Below, in pieces: positions 7,128-14,170 of a DNA stretch of 46,894 nt. The notes under the pieces are model-generated. The model ran no database searches and was not told where the DNA came from. It saw nothing but the letters and a program-made list of their open reading frames with translations. The DNA is taken from NCBI GenBank assembly GCA_046593925.1, contig JBKJQN010000035.1:1-46894 (forward strand), in the 5' to 3' direction. The translations under genes and the position numbers were made by a program. Position 1 is the first letter of the stretch, and each line of letters begins with the position of its first letter. Source of the stretch: JAYVYM01 sp046593925 (GTDB lineage Bacteria; Actinomycetota; Actinomycetes; Mycobacteriales; SCTD01).

Positions 7128-8864
7128 TCAGTCCGCGATCTCGCAGATGACCGTGCCGGCGGACACGACCGCGCCGACCGTGGCCGTCAGGTTGCCGATG
7201 GTGCCGGCCTTGTGGGCGTTCAGTGGCTGCTCCATCTTCATCGCCTCGAGCACGACGACGAGGTCGCCGGCCTCCACCAGTGCGCCGTCCTCGACGGCGA
7301 CCTTGACGATGGTGCCCTGCATCGGTGAGGTGAGGGAGCTGCCCGAGGCCGCCGCGCCGCCGCGTTTCCCGCCGCCGCGCCTGGGGGCTGCCTTGCCGGG
7401 CCCCGCGGCGCCGAGTCCCGCGGGGAGGGTGACCTCCAGGCGCTTGCCGCCGACCTCGACGACGACCGTCTCGCGTGGCGCGGTGTCCTCGCCGATGTCC
7501 GCGGCGCCGCCGTACGGGGCGAGGTCGTTGTCGAACTCCGTTTCGATCCAGCGGTTGTGTACGCGGAACGGCTCGTCGGTGAAGGCGGGGTCGAGCACGA
7601 CCTTGCGGTGGAACGGCAGCAGCGTCGCGATCCCTTCCACCTGCATCTCGGAAAGCGCCCGGGCGGCCCGCTGCAGTGCCTGCTCGCGGGTAGACCCGGT
7701 GACGATCAGCTTGGCCAGCAGCGAGTCGAAGGCGCCACCGATGACGTCGCCGGAGCTCACCCCGGAGTCGACGCGTACGCCGGGACCGGAGGGCGCGACG
7801 AAGCTGGTCACGGTGCCGGGGGCGGGCAGGAACCCGCGGCCCGGGTCCTCGCCGTCGATGCGGAACTCGAAGCTGTGCCCGCGCGGCTCGGGGTCGTCGA
7901 ACCCGAGCGCCTCGCCGTCGGCGATCCGGAACTGTTCGCGTACCAGGTCGATGCCGGTGACCTCCTCGGTGACCGGGTGCTCGACCTGCAGCCGGGTGTT
8001 GACCTCCAGGAAGCTGATCAGGCCGTCCGCGCCGACCAGGAACTCGCAGGTACCCGCGCCGACGTAGCCGGCCGCCTTGATGATCTTCTTGGAGGCGTCG
8101 TACAGCTGCGCGGTCTGCTCGCCCGTGAGGAACGGCGCGGGGGCCTCCTCGACGACTTTCTGGTAGCGCCGCTGCAGCGAGCAGTCGCGGGTGGACACGA
8201 CGACGACGTTGCCGTGGGTGTCGGCGAGGACCTGCGTCTCGACGTGCCGTGGCTTGTCGAGGTAACGCTCGACAAAGCACTCGCCCCGGCCGAAGGCGGC
8301 GACGGCCTCGCGTACGGCCGACTCGTACAGCTCCGGGACCTCGTCCTTGGTCCGCGCGATCTTCAGGCCGCGGCCGCCGCCACCGAACGCCGCCTTGATG
8401 GCCACCGGCAGGCCGTGCTCCTCGACGAACGCGAGCACCTCGTCGACGCCCTTGACCGGGTCGGCGGTGCCGGGCACCAGCGGTGCGCCGATCTCCAGGG
8501 CGATGTGCCGGGCGGTGGTCTTGTCGCCGAGTGCGGCGATCGCCTCCGGCGACGGGCCGATCCAGGTGGCGCCGGCGTCGATGACGGCTTGGGCGAACTC
8601 GGCGTTCTCGGACAGGAAGCCGTAGCCGGGGTGTACGGCGTCGGCGCCGGAGTCGGCGAGCGCCTTGAGGACCTTGTCGATGCGCAGGTACGAGTCGCCC
8701 GGGGTGGTCCCGCCCAGCGCGTACGCCTCGTCGGCCACCCGGACGTGCAGGGCGCCGAGGTCGGGCTCGGCGTACACCGCCACCGACGAAAGACCTGCGT
8801 CGCGGCAGGCGCGGGCGACCCGGACGGCGATCTCGCCGCGGTTGGCGATCAGGACCTTGCGCAC
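7128..8864 (-). CDS. accA3: Acetyl/propionyl-CoA carboxylase alpha subunit (biotin carboxylase + BCCP)
   Basis: A 578-residue AccA. The biotin carboxylase N-domain begins VRKVLIANRGEIAVRVARAC. The ATP-grasp domain includes AAFGGGGRGLKIARTKDE near 156 and the catalytic stretch SFLEVNTRLQVEHPVTEEVT near 285. A linker rich in Ala/Gly/Arg follows, then a C-terminal biotinyl domain with the biotinylation motif EAMKMEQPL, the lysine being K543. It carboxylates its own biotin with bicarbonate and ATP, for transfer by AccD to acyl-CoA to make malonyl- or methylmalonyl-CoA. It lies downstream of accD and accE on the same strand. GTG start with GGGAG about eight bases upstream. Confidence 0.95.
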   Translation of the reverse strand: MRKVLIANRGEIAVRVARACRDAGLSSVAVYAEPDLGALHVRVADEAYALGGTTPGDSYLRIDKVLKALADSGADAVHPGYGFLSENAEFAQAVIDAGATWIGPSPEAIAALGDKTTARHIALEIGAPLVPGTADPVKGVDEVLAFVEEHGLPVAIKAAFGGGGRGLKIARTKDEVPELYESAVREAVAAFGRGECFVERYLDKPRHVETQVLADTHGNVVVVSTRDCSLQRRYQKVVEEAPAPFLTGEQTAQLYDASKKIIKAAGYVGAGTCEFLVGADGLISFLEVNTRLQVEHPVTEEVTGIDLVREQFRIADGEALGFDDPEPRGHSFEFRIDGEDPGRGFLPAPGTVTSFVAPSGPGVRVDSGVSSGDVIGGAFDSLLAKLIVTGSTREQALQRAARALSEMQVEGIATLLPFHRKVVLDPAFTDEPFRVHNRWIETEFDNDLAPYGGAADIGEDTAPRETVVVEVGGKRLEVTLPAGLGAAGPGKAAPRRGGGKRGGAAASGSSLTSPMQGTIVKVAVEDGALVEAGDLVVVLEAMKMEQPLNAHKAGTIGNLTATVGAVVSAGTVICEIAD

Positions 8865-8950
8865 GCGGCGGGCTCCCGGGGGTCGGGCGCGACCGTGACG
8901 ACGCGCGGGCGGAGCCTAGCGAGGCTGCTGCGCCACGGTGGGCTGAGGCG

Positions 8951-9145
8951 CTAGCCCGGCAGGCCCGATGCGCGCCAGGCTCCCGGGCCTGGCGCGATCG
9001 GCGCTCGCAGCACCGGCCGGGCCCACAGCGGCCGGGGACGGGGTGGGTCAGCCGCCGGGACGGCTCGTGCGGCGAGGATCGCCAACACCGCCGCGATCTC
9101 CTCGGGCGTGGGGGCGCCGCGTACGACGTAGAGCGCAGCGCTCAC
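8951..9145 (-). CDS. accE: Acyl-CoA carboxylase epsilon subunit
   Basis: A 64-residue AccE/PccE-like protein: VSAALYVVRGAPTPEEIAAV followed by a Pro/Arg-rich linker and the C-terminal signature GPGAWRASGLPG. Epsilon subunits are small actinobacterial proteins that bind the AccD-type carboxyltransferase and promote holoenzyme assembly. The GTG start overlaps the stop of the upstream acidic protein (GTGA), which indicates coupled translation and fixes the start. The RG-PTPEE and W-xSG signatures make the call clear despite the small size. Confidence 0.88.
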   Translation of the reverse strand: MSAALYVVRGAPTPEEIAAVLAILAARAVPAADPPRPRPLWARPVLRAPIAPGPGAWRASGLPG

Positions 9146-9591
9146 TCCTCGTCCTCGTCGTCGTCGTCGAGCAGCAGCTCCACCTCGCACCCGAACTGCC
9201 AGGCCGGCACCTGGTAGCCGGCGCTGGTGAGCTGCCCGACGAGCCGCTCGCCGGCCTCGTGCACGATCGTCGCGGCGTCGCGGGCCGGGTCCGGGCCGCC
9301 CTCGGGGACACCGACGAGCAGGTGCAGCGCCAGCTCCTCGACCTCGAGGTCCGCCTCGTCGTCGTCTTCGGGGGCCGCGAGCCCGAGGACCGGTGCGGCC
9401 GCCCGGTGGAAGCCGACGACCGCGGCCTCGAACTCCTCCTCGGCGGCGTCCAGGCGCGGGTCCTCCAGTGCCTGCGCGCCACCGTCGGCGGTCGCGCCGA
9501 CGGTCTCGACGGCCGCGACCCAGTCGTCGATGCGGGCCTTGAGCGCGTCGGCGGCGATACGCAGCTCCGGGGAGCCGTTGGGTGCGTTCAT
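9142..9591 (-). CDS. Unknown acidic protein within the acyl-CoA carboxylase operon
   Basis: A 149-residue protein starting MNAPNGSPELRIAADALKAR, with AGGAGGT about five bases before ATG 9591. It is mostly helical in pattern with many Glu/Asp residues, has no membrane segment or signal peptide, and ends in an acidic tail LLLDDDDEDEE. It sits between accD (17 bases downstream of its stop) and accE (GTGA overlap), so it should be co-translated with the carboxylase subunits. I do not recognise a family. A role in assembly or regulation of the AccA/AccD/AccE complex is an inference from position only. Confidence 0.75.
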   Translation of the reverse strand: MNAPNGSPELRIAADALKARIDDWVAAVETVGATADGGAQALEDPRLDAAEEEFEAAVVGFHRAAAPVLGLAAPEDDDEADLEVEELALHLLVGVPEGGPDPARDAATIVHEAGERLVGQLTSAGYQVPAWQFGCEVELLLDDDDEDEE

Positions 9592-9607
9592 GACGACCTC
9601 CTGGGGG

Positions 9608-11203
9608 TCACAGCGGGATGTTGCCGTGCTTCTTCGGCGGCAGGCTCTGCCGTTTGGTCTGCAGCAGCCGCAGCGCCTTGGCAACCTCGCGGCGGGTCTG
9701 CGACGGCTCGATCACCGCGTCGACGAAGCCGCGCTCCGCCGCGATGTACGGCGTCGCGAAAGTGTCCTCGTACTGCCGGATGAACTCTGCGCGGGTCCGG
9801 TCCGGGTCGTCGGAGGCGGCGATCGCCTTGCGCTGCACGATGTTGACGGCGCCCTGCGCGCCGACGACAGCCACCTGGGCGGTCGGCCAGGCCAGGTTGA
9901 CGTCGGCGCCGAGGTGCGTGGAGCCCATCACGACGTACGCCCCGCCGTACGCCTTGCGGGTGATGACCGTGACCTTCGGGACGGTCGCCTCGGAGTAGGC
10001 GTAGAGCAGCTTGGCGCCGCGTCGGATGATCCCGGCGTGCTCCTGCCCGACGCCCGGCAGGAAGCCCGGCACATCGCAGAACGTCAGCACCGGGATGCCG
10101 AACGCGTCGCAGGTGCGTACGAACCGCGCGGCCTTCTCGCTCGCGTCGATGTCCAGCGTGCCGGCGAGCTGCATGGGGTTGTTGGCCACGACGCCGACAC
10201 TGCGGCCCTCGACCCGGCCGAAGCCGACGACCATGTTCTGCGCCCACAGCTCCATCACCTCGACGAAATCGCCGTCGTCCAGGACCGCCTCGATCACCGT
10301 GTGCATGTCGTACGGCGCGTTATTGCTGTCCGGGATGAACGTGTCCAGCGCGGTGAGCGGCTCCTCCAGCAGCGCGTCCCCGGCGTCGAAGACCGGCGGC
10401 TCGGCGTGGTTGTTGCTCGGCAGGTAGCTCAGCAGGGTCCTGGTGAGCTCGAGGACCTCCTCCTCGCTCTCGCTCATGAAGTGCGCAACGCCGCTCCGGC
10501 TGTTGTGCGCCCGCGCGCCGCCGAGGTCCTCCAGCGTGACGTCCTCGCCGGTGACCGTCTTGATGACGTCGGGCCCGGTGATGAACATGTGCGACGTACC
10601 GTCGACCATCAGCGTGAAGTCGGTGAGGGCGGGCGAGTAGACGTGACCGCCGGCGCACGAGCCCAGGATCAGGCTGAGCTGCGGGACGACGCCGGACGCC
10701 ATGACGTTGCGGTAGAAGATGTCGCCGTACAGCGCCAGGCCCATGATTCCTTCCTGGATGCGCGCGCCGCTGCCCTCGTTGATGCCGACGATCGGTACGC
10801 CGGTGGAAAGGGCGAGGTCCATCACCTTGCGGATCTTCTCGCCGTAGACCTCGCCGAGCGCACCACCGAAGACCGCCGCGTCCTGGCTGAACACCACCAC
10901 CGGCCGGCCGTCGACGGTGCCGTGGCCGGTGATGACGCCGTCACCGGTCGGCCGGTTGTCCGCCAGCCCGAAGTCACGGGCGCGGTGCCTCGCCAGGGCG
11001 TCCATCTCGACGAAGCTGCCGTCGTCGAGCAGGTGCTCGATCCGCTCGCGCGCGGTGCGCTTGCCGGCCGCCTGCCGCTTCTCCAGTACCGCGGCGGAGC
11101 CGGGGTGCAGCGCAGCCTCGTTGCGCCGCCGCAGGTCGGCGAGCTTGCCGGCGGTGGTGTGGACGTCGTTCGTCGTGATGTCCGGGAGCGGTTCGGCGGT
11201 CAC
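9608..11203 (-). CDS. accD: Acyl-CoA carboxylase beta subunit (carboxyltransferase)
   Basis: A 531-residue carboxyltransferase of the PccB/AccD5 type. It transfers CO2 from AccA biotin to acetyl- or propionyl-CoA. The N-domain carries the biotin/acyl-CoA region PIVGINEGSGARIQEGIMGL and the oxyanion-hole motif ILGSCAGGHVYSPALTDFTL. The C-domain contains VEGRSVGVVANNPMQLAGTL, VPGFLPGVGQEHAGIIRRGA and AYGGAYVVMGSTHLGADVNL. GTG 11203 is preceded by TACCCT at the spacing for a leaderless message and leaves a normal N-terminus; the open frame upstream overlaps birA. Acetyl versus propionyl specificity was not resolved. Confidence 0.94.
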   Translation of the reverse strand: MTAEPLPDITTNDVHTTAGKLADLRRRNEAALHPGSAAVLEKRQAAGKRTARERIEHLLDDGSFVEMDALARHRARDFGLADNRPTGDGVITGHGTVDGRPVVVFSQDAAVFGGALGEVYGEKIRKVMDLALSTGVPIVGINEGSGARIQEGIMGLALYGDIFYRNVMASGVVPQLSLILGSCAGGHVYSPALTDFTLMVDGTSHMFITGPDVIKTVTGEDVTLEDLGGARAHNSRSGVAHFMSESEEEVLELTRTLLSYLPSNNHAEPPVFDAGDALLEEPLTALDTFIPDSNNAPYDMHTVIEAVLDDGDFVEVMELWAQNMVVGFGRVEGRSVGVVANNPMQLAGTLDIDASEKAARFVRTCDAFGIPVLTFCDVPGFLPGVGQEHAGIIRRGAKLLYAYSEATVPKVTVITRKAYGGAYVVMGSTHLGADVNLAWPTAQVAVVGAQGAVNIVQRKAIAASDDPDRTRAEFIRQYEDTFATPYIAAERGFVDAVIEPSQTRREVAKALRLLQTKRQSLPPKKHGNIPL

Positions 11204-11209
11204 CGGCGG

Positions 11210-11215
11210 AGGGTA
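11210..11215 (-). promoter_or_regulatory. -10 hexamer of accD operon (leaderless)
   Basis: TACCCT on the minus strand, then six bases and GTG 11203. It sits back to back with the birA hexamer 18 bases away, so the two promoters are likely to influence each other. Confidence 0.5.
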
Positions 11216-11232
11216 GCGCCGCGGCGGTGGCC

Positions 11233-11238
11233 GACACT
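11233..11238 (+). promoter_or_regulatory. -10 hexamer of birA (leaderless)
   Basis: GACACT, then six bases and ATG 11245. Confidence 0.45.
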
Positions 11239-11244
11239 GGCTGC

Positions 11245-11994
11245 ATGTACGAGGACCTCGGCCGGCCGCCGCTGCAGGCTGCCGCGCTGGCCCGTGCGCT
11301 CGCCCCCGACGGCTGGCGGGTCGAGGTGCTGCGCTCGACCGGCTCGACCAACGAGGTCGTCGCCGGGCGGGCGCGGGCGGGGGAGCCGGCCGGACTGGTG
11401 GTGGTCGCCGAGCAGCAGACGGCCGGGCGTGGCCGGCTGGACCGCCGCTGGGTGTCACCGGCGCGCGCCGGGCTGACCTGCTCGGTGCTGCTCCGTCCGG
11501 ACCTGCCGGCCGGGCGGCTGGGGTGGGTGCCGCTGTGGGGCGGGCTGGCCGTGGCCCGCGCGCTACGGGAGCAGGCCGGGATCGAGGCCGTGCTGAAGTG
11601 GCCCAACGACGTGCTCGTGGGCGGGCGCAAGGTCTGCGGGCTGCTCGCGGAGGTGGCCGACGGCGCCGTCGTGCTGGGCATCGGGCTCAACGTGAGCACT
11701 CGCGCAGACGAGCTGCCGGACTTCGCGACCTCGCTGCTGTTGGCGGGGGCGACCACCACCGACCGCGACACGGTGCTGCGGGCAGTGCTTCGTACGCTGT
11801 CCGCGGTGCTGGCGGAGCGGTCACCCGAGGCGTACCGCGCGTGGTGCGACAGCGTCGGCCGCCGCGTGCGGGTCGAGGTGCCGGGCGGGCCTGCCATCGA
11901 GGGGCTGGCGGAACGCGTGGACGACGACGGGCGGCTGGTTGTCGACGGCACGGCGTACGACGCGGGCGACGTCGTACACCTGCGCCCTGCCTGA
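11245..11994 (+). CDS. birA: Biotin--[acetyl-CoA-carboxylase] ligase
   Basis: A 249-residue biotin protein ligase of the mono-functional group without the N-terminal DNA-binding domain of E. coli BirA. Biotinyl-AMP-forming motifs are present: EVLRSTGSTNEVV near 26, the loop EQQTAGRGRLDRRWVSP near 58, and KWPNDVLVGGRKVCGLLAE near 113, followed by GIGLNVS and a small C-terminal SH3-like domain. It attaches biotin to the EAMKM lysine of AccA, whose gene is in the divergent operon. ATG 11245 agrees with the -10 hexamer; an upstream in-frame GTG does not. Confidence 0.93.
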   Translation: MYEDLGRPPLQAAALARALAPDGWRVEVLRSTGSTNEVVAGRARAGEPAGLVVVAEQQTAGRGRLDRRWVSPARAGLTCSVLLRPDLPAGRLGWVPLWGGLAVARALREQAGIEAVLKWPNDVLVGGRKVCGLLAEVADGAVVLGIGLNVSTRADELPDFATSLLLAGATTTDRDTVLRAVLRTLSAVLAERSPEAYRAWCDSVGRRVRVEVPGGPAIEGLAERVDDDGRLVVDGTAYDAGDVVHLRPA

Positions 11995-12070
11995 CCGTCA
12001 GCCACCGGACCGCCCCGGACAGCCACTGCCTGCCCCGGCAGGGCCGATGCCTCCCCTTCAGCAGGTCACC

Positions 12071-12123
12071 TCCCCTGCGAGACGTCGCTTCCAGGGGCCC
12101 CTGAAGTGCACTCTCGAAGGGGA
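12071..12123. repeat. Imperfect palindromic repeat, copy 1 (between convergent genes)
   Basis: Arms 12071-12092 and 12103-12123 are related inverted repeats (TCCCCTGCGAGA at the left, TCTCGAAGGGGA at the right) around GGGGCCCC at 12094-12101. It lies between birA and the convergent small membrane protein gene, where it could act as a bidirectional terminator. A closely related copy lies at 43876-43947 inside pmt. A separate short hairpin CCTGCC/GGCAGG lies just upstream near 12028-12041. Confidence 0.6.
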
Positions 12124-12174
12124 GGCGGCGGAGCCGGAAGCTGGTAGCGCGAAGGCCGCGCCGCCGCCGTGAGC

Positions 12175-12489
12175 TCAGTCGACGAGCTCGCCGTTGACGA
12201 CCTGCGAGGGCGCGAAGGGGGGCCAGTCACCCTGCGGCGGACGGACCCGGTCGTACGCGCGCTGCTGCGGCGCCGTGCTCGCGTACTCGCCGGGGCCCCC
12301 GGCGTTGACCCCGACGCAGGTCAGCACGGCCAGCAGGCCTGAACCGATGCAGACCAGGGCCGCGGGCAGGCCGTGCGGCAGCACCGTCGCCGACAGCAAC
12401 ACTCCGAGCGCGGCCAGCCCACGCAGCGAGAAGTAGGCCACCTCGCGCCGGCCCATTCGCCGACGGGTTGAGCGGGGGATCCTGGGCAC
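12175..12489 (-). CDS. Small membrane protein of unknown function (possibly DUF3099-like)
   Basis: A 104-residue protein with a basic N-terminus (RIPRSTRRRMGRREV), two adjacent hydrophobic helices (FSLRGLAALGVLLSATVLP and AALVCIGSGLLAVLTCVGV) and a hydrophilic tail PQQRAYDRVRPPQGDWPPF. By the positive-inside pattern the N-terminus should be cytoplasmic. The layout resembles short actinobacterial DUF3099 proteins, but I would not insist on it. GTG 12489 follows a TACGTT hexamer at leaderless spacing. It is divergent from the adenylate cyclase gene and convergent with birA. Confidence 0.65.
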   Translation of the reverse strand: MPRIPRSTRRRMGRREVAYFSLRGLAALGVLLSATVLPHGLPAALVCIGSGLLAVLTCVGVNAGGPGEYASTAPQQRAYDRVRPPQGDWPPFAPSQVVNGELVD

Positions 12490-12495
12490 GGCGCG

Positions 12496-12501
12496 AACGT
12501 A
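12496..12501 (-). promoter_or_regulatory. -10 hexamer of small membrane protein gene (leaderless)
   Basis: TACGTT on the minus strand, then six bases and GTG 12489. Confidence 0.5.
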
Positions 12502-12570
12502 CGCCCGGGCGGGCTGTCGCGCACGCCCGCGCGCGACGCCCAGGCGAGCCGCCGCGCACGCGAGCGCCGC

Positions 12571-12576
12571 TACGCT
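12571..12576 (+). promoter_or_regulatory. -10 hexamer upstream of adenylate cyclase and its mini-ORF
   Basis: TACGCT, then six bases and GTG at 12583. That GTG opens a four-codon mini-ORF, not the cyclase frame. Confidence 0.5.
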
Positions 12577-12582
12577 GCGGCC

Positions 12583-12597
12583 GTGACGGCGGGGTGA
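12583..12597 (+). CDS. Candidate leaderless mini-ORF (4 codons) overlapping the cyclase start
   Basis: GTG ACG GCG GGG TGA encodes only V-T-A-G. Its start is at exact leaderless spacing from TACGCT, and its TGA overlaps the GTG at 12594 that begins the cyclase (GTGA). If the transcript starts at 12583, ribosomes would load here and reach the cyclase by termination-reinitiation. This is an inference from spacing alone. Confidence 0.35.
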   Translation: MTAG

Positions 12598-13541
12598 GCG
12601 TGCGGGACCTCGAGACGGCCGTGCTCGGCGCCCCCTTGACGCTCGACCGCGACGACGTGGCCGCGCTCGCCGGGGTGCCGGAGGCGCAGGCCCGGGCGGT
12701 CTGGTCGGCCATGGGATTTGCCGAGGTGCCGGCCGGCGTGCGCGCCTTCACCACACGTGACGCCGACGCCCTGCGGATCACGACGGCGCTGCGCGACAGC
12801 GGCGTGCTGGACCTCGACACCTTGCTGGTGCTGGCCCGGGTGACCGGTCAAGCGATGTCCCGGATGGCCGAGTCGCAGGTCGAGGTCCTGCGCCGACTCG
12901 TCGCGGACCTGGATCCCGACGACGCGCTGGTCCTTGCGACGGACTCGGTCGGGCAGGTGCTGCCCGGCCTCGAGCAGCTCGTGGTGCATGTCTGGCGGCG
13001 GCAGCTGTCCGCGGCGGCCGGCCGGGCGGTCGCCACCGCAGGACACGAGGGTCTGCCGGTGCTGGCCGTCGGCTTCGTCGACCTGGTCGGCTTCACGCGG
13101 ACCAGCCGCGAGCACACGGCAGCCGACCTGGAGCGGCTGCTGGAGCGGTTTGAACGCGATACGTCGCTCCGCGTCGCGGCCGTGGGCGGCCGGGTGGTGA
13201 AGATGCTCGGCGATGCGGTGCTGTGGGTCTGCGAAGACGTGGGCGCCGCGGCCGAGGTGGCGGTGGCGACCGTTCGTGCGCACGGCTCCGACGACCTGCC
13301 CGACGTCCGGGCCGGGCTGGCCATGGGCCCGGTCCTGGTGCGGCTCGGCGACGTGTACGGCCCGCCGGTCAACCTGGCCAGCCGGCTGACCGACGAGGCG
13401 TACCCGGGCAGCGTGCTCGTCGACCTGACGGCCGCGCAAGCCCTGGCCGGCGACCCACGCTGGGAGCTGCACCGGCTGCCCGCCCGGCCGGTCCGCGGCT
13501 ACCGGGCGCTGCGTCCGTACGTGCTGCGCCCTACGCCATAG
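12594..13541 (+). CDS. Class III adenylate/guanylate cyclase with Rv1264-type regulatory domain
   Basis: A 315-residue soluble protein. Residues 1-150 resemble the alpha-helical regulatory domain of mycobacterial Rv1264 (VAALAGVPEAQARAVWSAMG, VLARVTGQAMSRMAESQVEV), which in that protein inhibits the catalytic part in a pH-dependent way. The C-terminal cyclase domain shows metal-binding FVDLVGFTRTSREHT, the Lys/Asp pair VVKMLGDAVL and the transition-state motif PPVNLASRL, so it should form cAMP from ATP. GTG 12594 was chosen for its overlap with the mini-ORF stop; GTG 12600 is possible. It is divergent from a small membrane protein gene and convergent with the GtrA gene. Confidence 0.88.
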   Translation: MSVRDLETAVLGAPLTLDRDDVAALAGVPEAQARAVWSAMGFAEVPAGVRAFTTRDADALRITTALRDSGVLDLDTLLVLARVTGQAMSRMAESQVEVLRRLVADLDPDDALVLATDSVGQVLPGLEQLVVHVWRRQLSAAAGRAVATAGHEGLPVLAVGFVDLVGFTRTSREHTAADLERLLERFERDTSLRVAAVGGRVVKMLGDAVLWVCEDVGAAAEVAVATVRAHGSDDLPDVRAGLAMGPVLVRLGDVYGPPVNLASRLTDEAYPGSVLVDLTAAQALAGDPRWELHRLPARPVRGYRALRPYVLRPTP

Positions 13542-13565
13542 GCAAGACGCTGCAGATGCGCTGGT

Positions 13566-14084
13566 TCAGACCGCCCGGTCGTAGGCCTGCGTGTCGGCGT
13601 CGGTCCGCACGTCCCGGTCGGCTTTCACCGGAAGCTGGACCGGTTCGGTCGGAGCCACCCAGACGAAGCGGCGGTAGGACCAGAACCGGAAGGCGGTGCC
13701 GAGGACCAGCCCGACGCCGTTGGCGGCGATGTTGTCGGCGAGTCGGGTCTGGAATCCCAGCACGTAGTGCGACACGGCCAGGCACGACAGGGCCAGCGAC
13801 AGCCCCACACCGTTGAGCAGCATGAACAGCCCGAGCTCGCGGCCCAGGCGGTGCTGGCGTTCCCGCTCGCGGAACGACCAGTGCCGGTTCAGCACGTACG
13901 CCGTGCTGGCCGACAGCACCGTCGAGATGATCTTGGCGGTCAGGGGCTTGTGCGGCGCAGCGGCAAGGACCAGGTTGAACGCGGTCAGGTCGACGCCCAG
14001 GCTCAGGAAGCCGACCAGCCCGAATCTGGTGAGCTCGGTCAGCAGCACTCGGAAACGCGCGACGAGGGCGCGGGCGGCGCTCAC
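13566..14084 (-). CDS. GtrA family membrane protein
   Basis: A 172-residue protein with four hydrophobic helices: LTRFGLVGFLSLGVDLTAF, a second near IISTVLSASTAYVLNRHWSF, then LFMLLNGVGLSLALSCLAV and ADNIAANGVGLVLGTAFRFW. The NRHWSF and FRFWSYRRFVW signatures define the GtrA family, thought to move polyprenyl-linked sugars across the membrane for cell-envelope glycosylation. A C-terminal hydrophilic tail of about 30 residues follows. GTG 14084 overlaps the stop of a candidate leaderless mini-ORF. Mycobacterial Rv3277, near purK, is a plausible counterpart. Confidence 0.85.
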   Translation of the reverse strand: MSAARALVARFRVLLTELTRFGLVGFLSLGVDLTAFNLVLAAAPHKPLTAKIISTVLSASTAYVLNRHWSFRERERQHRLGRELGLFMLLNGVGLSLALSCLAVSHYVLGFQTRLADNIAANGVGLVLGTAFRFWSYRRFVWVAPTEPVQLPVKADRDVRTDADTQAYDRAV

Positions 14085-14110
14085 CCGGCAGGCAGCATGG
14101 GTCGGGGCAC
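14081..14110 (-). CDS. Candidate leaderless mini-ORF (9 codons) overlapping GtrA start
   Basis: GTG at 14110 opens V-P-R-P-M-L-P-A-G and stops with TGA at 14083-14081, which overlaps the GtrA GTG at 14084 (GTGA). A TAACCT hexamer lies six bases before its GTG. The arrangement matches the one in front of the adenylate cyclase gene. Translation is inferred, not shown. Confidence 0.35.
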   Translation of the reverse strand: MPRPMLPAG

Positions 14111-14116
14111 CCAGGA

Positions 14117-14122
14117 AGGTTA
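14117..14122 (-). promoter_or_regulatory. -10 hexamer upstream of GtrA mini-ORF
   Basis: TAACCT on the minus strand, followed by six bases and GTG 14110. Confidence 0.45.
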
Positions 14123-14170
14123 GCCGAGGCGTGGCACGATGCCCCGCGTCACGCGCCGAGGGAGGCACAC

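Noticed and set aside
9600..11200. AccD considered as methylmalonyl-CoA decarboxylase or glutaconyl-CoA decarboxylase subunit
   Set aside because: accA, accE and birA are adjacent, which supports a biotin-dependent acyl-CoA carboxylase.
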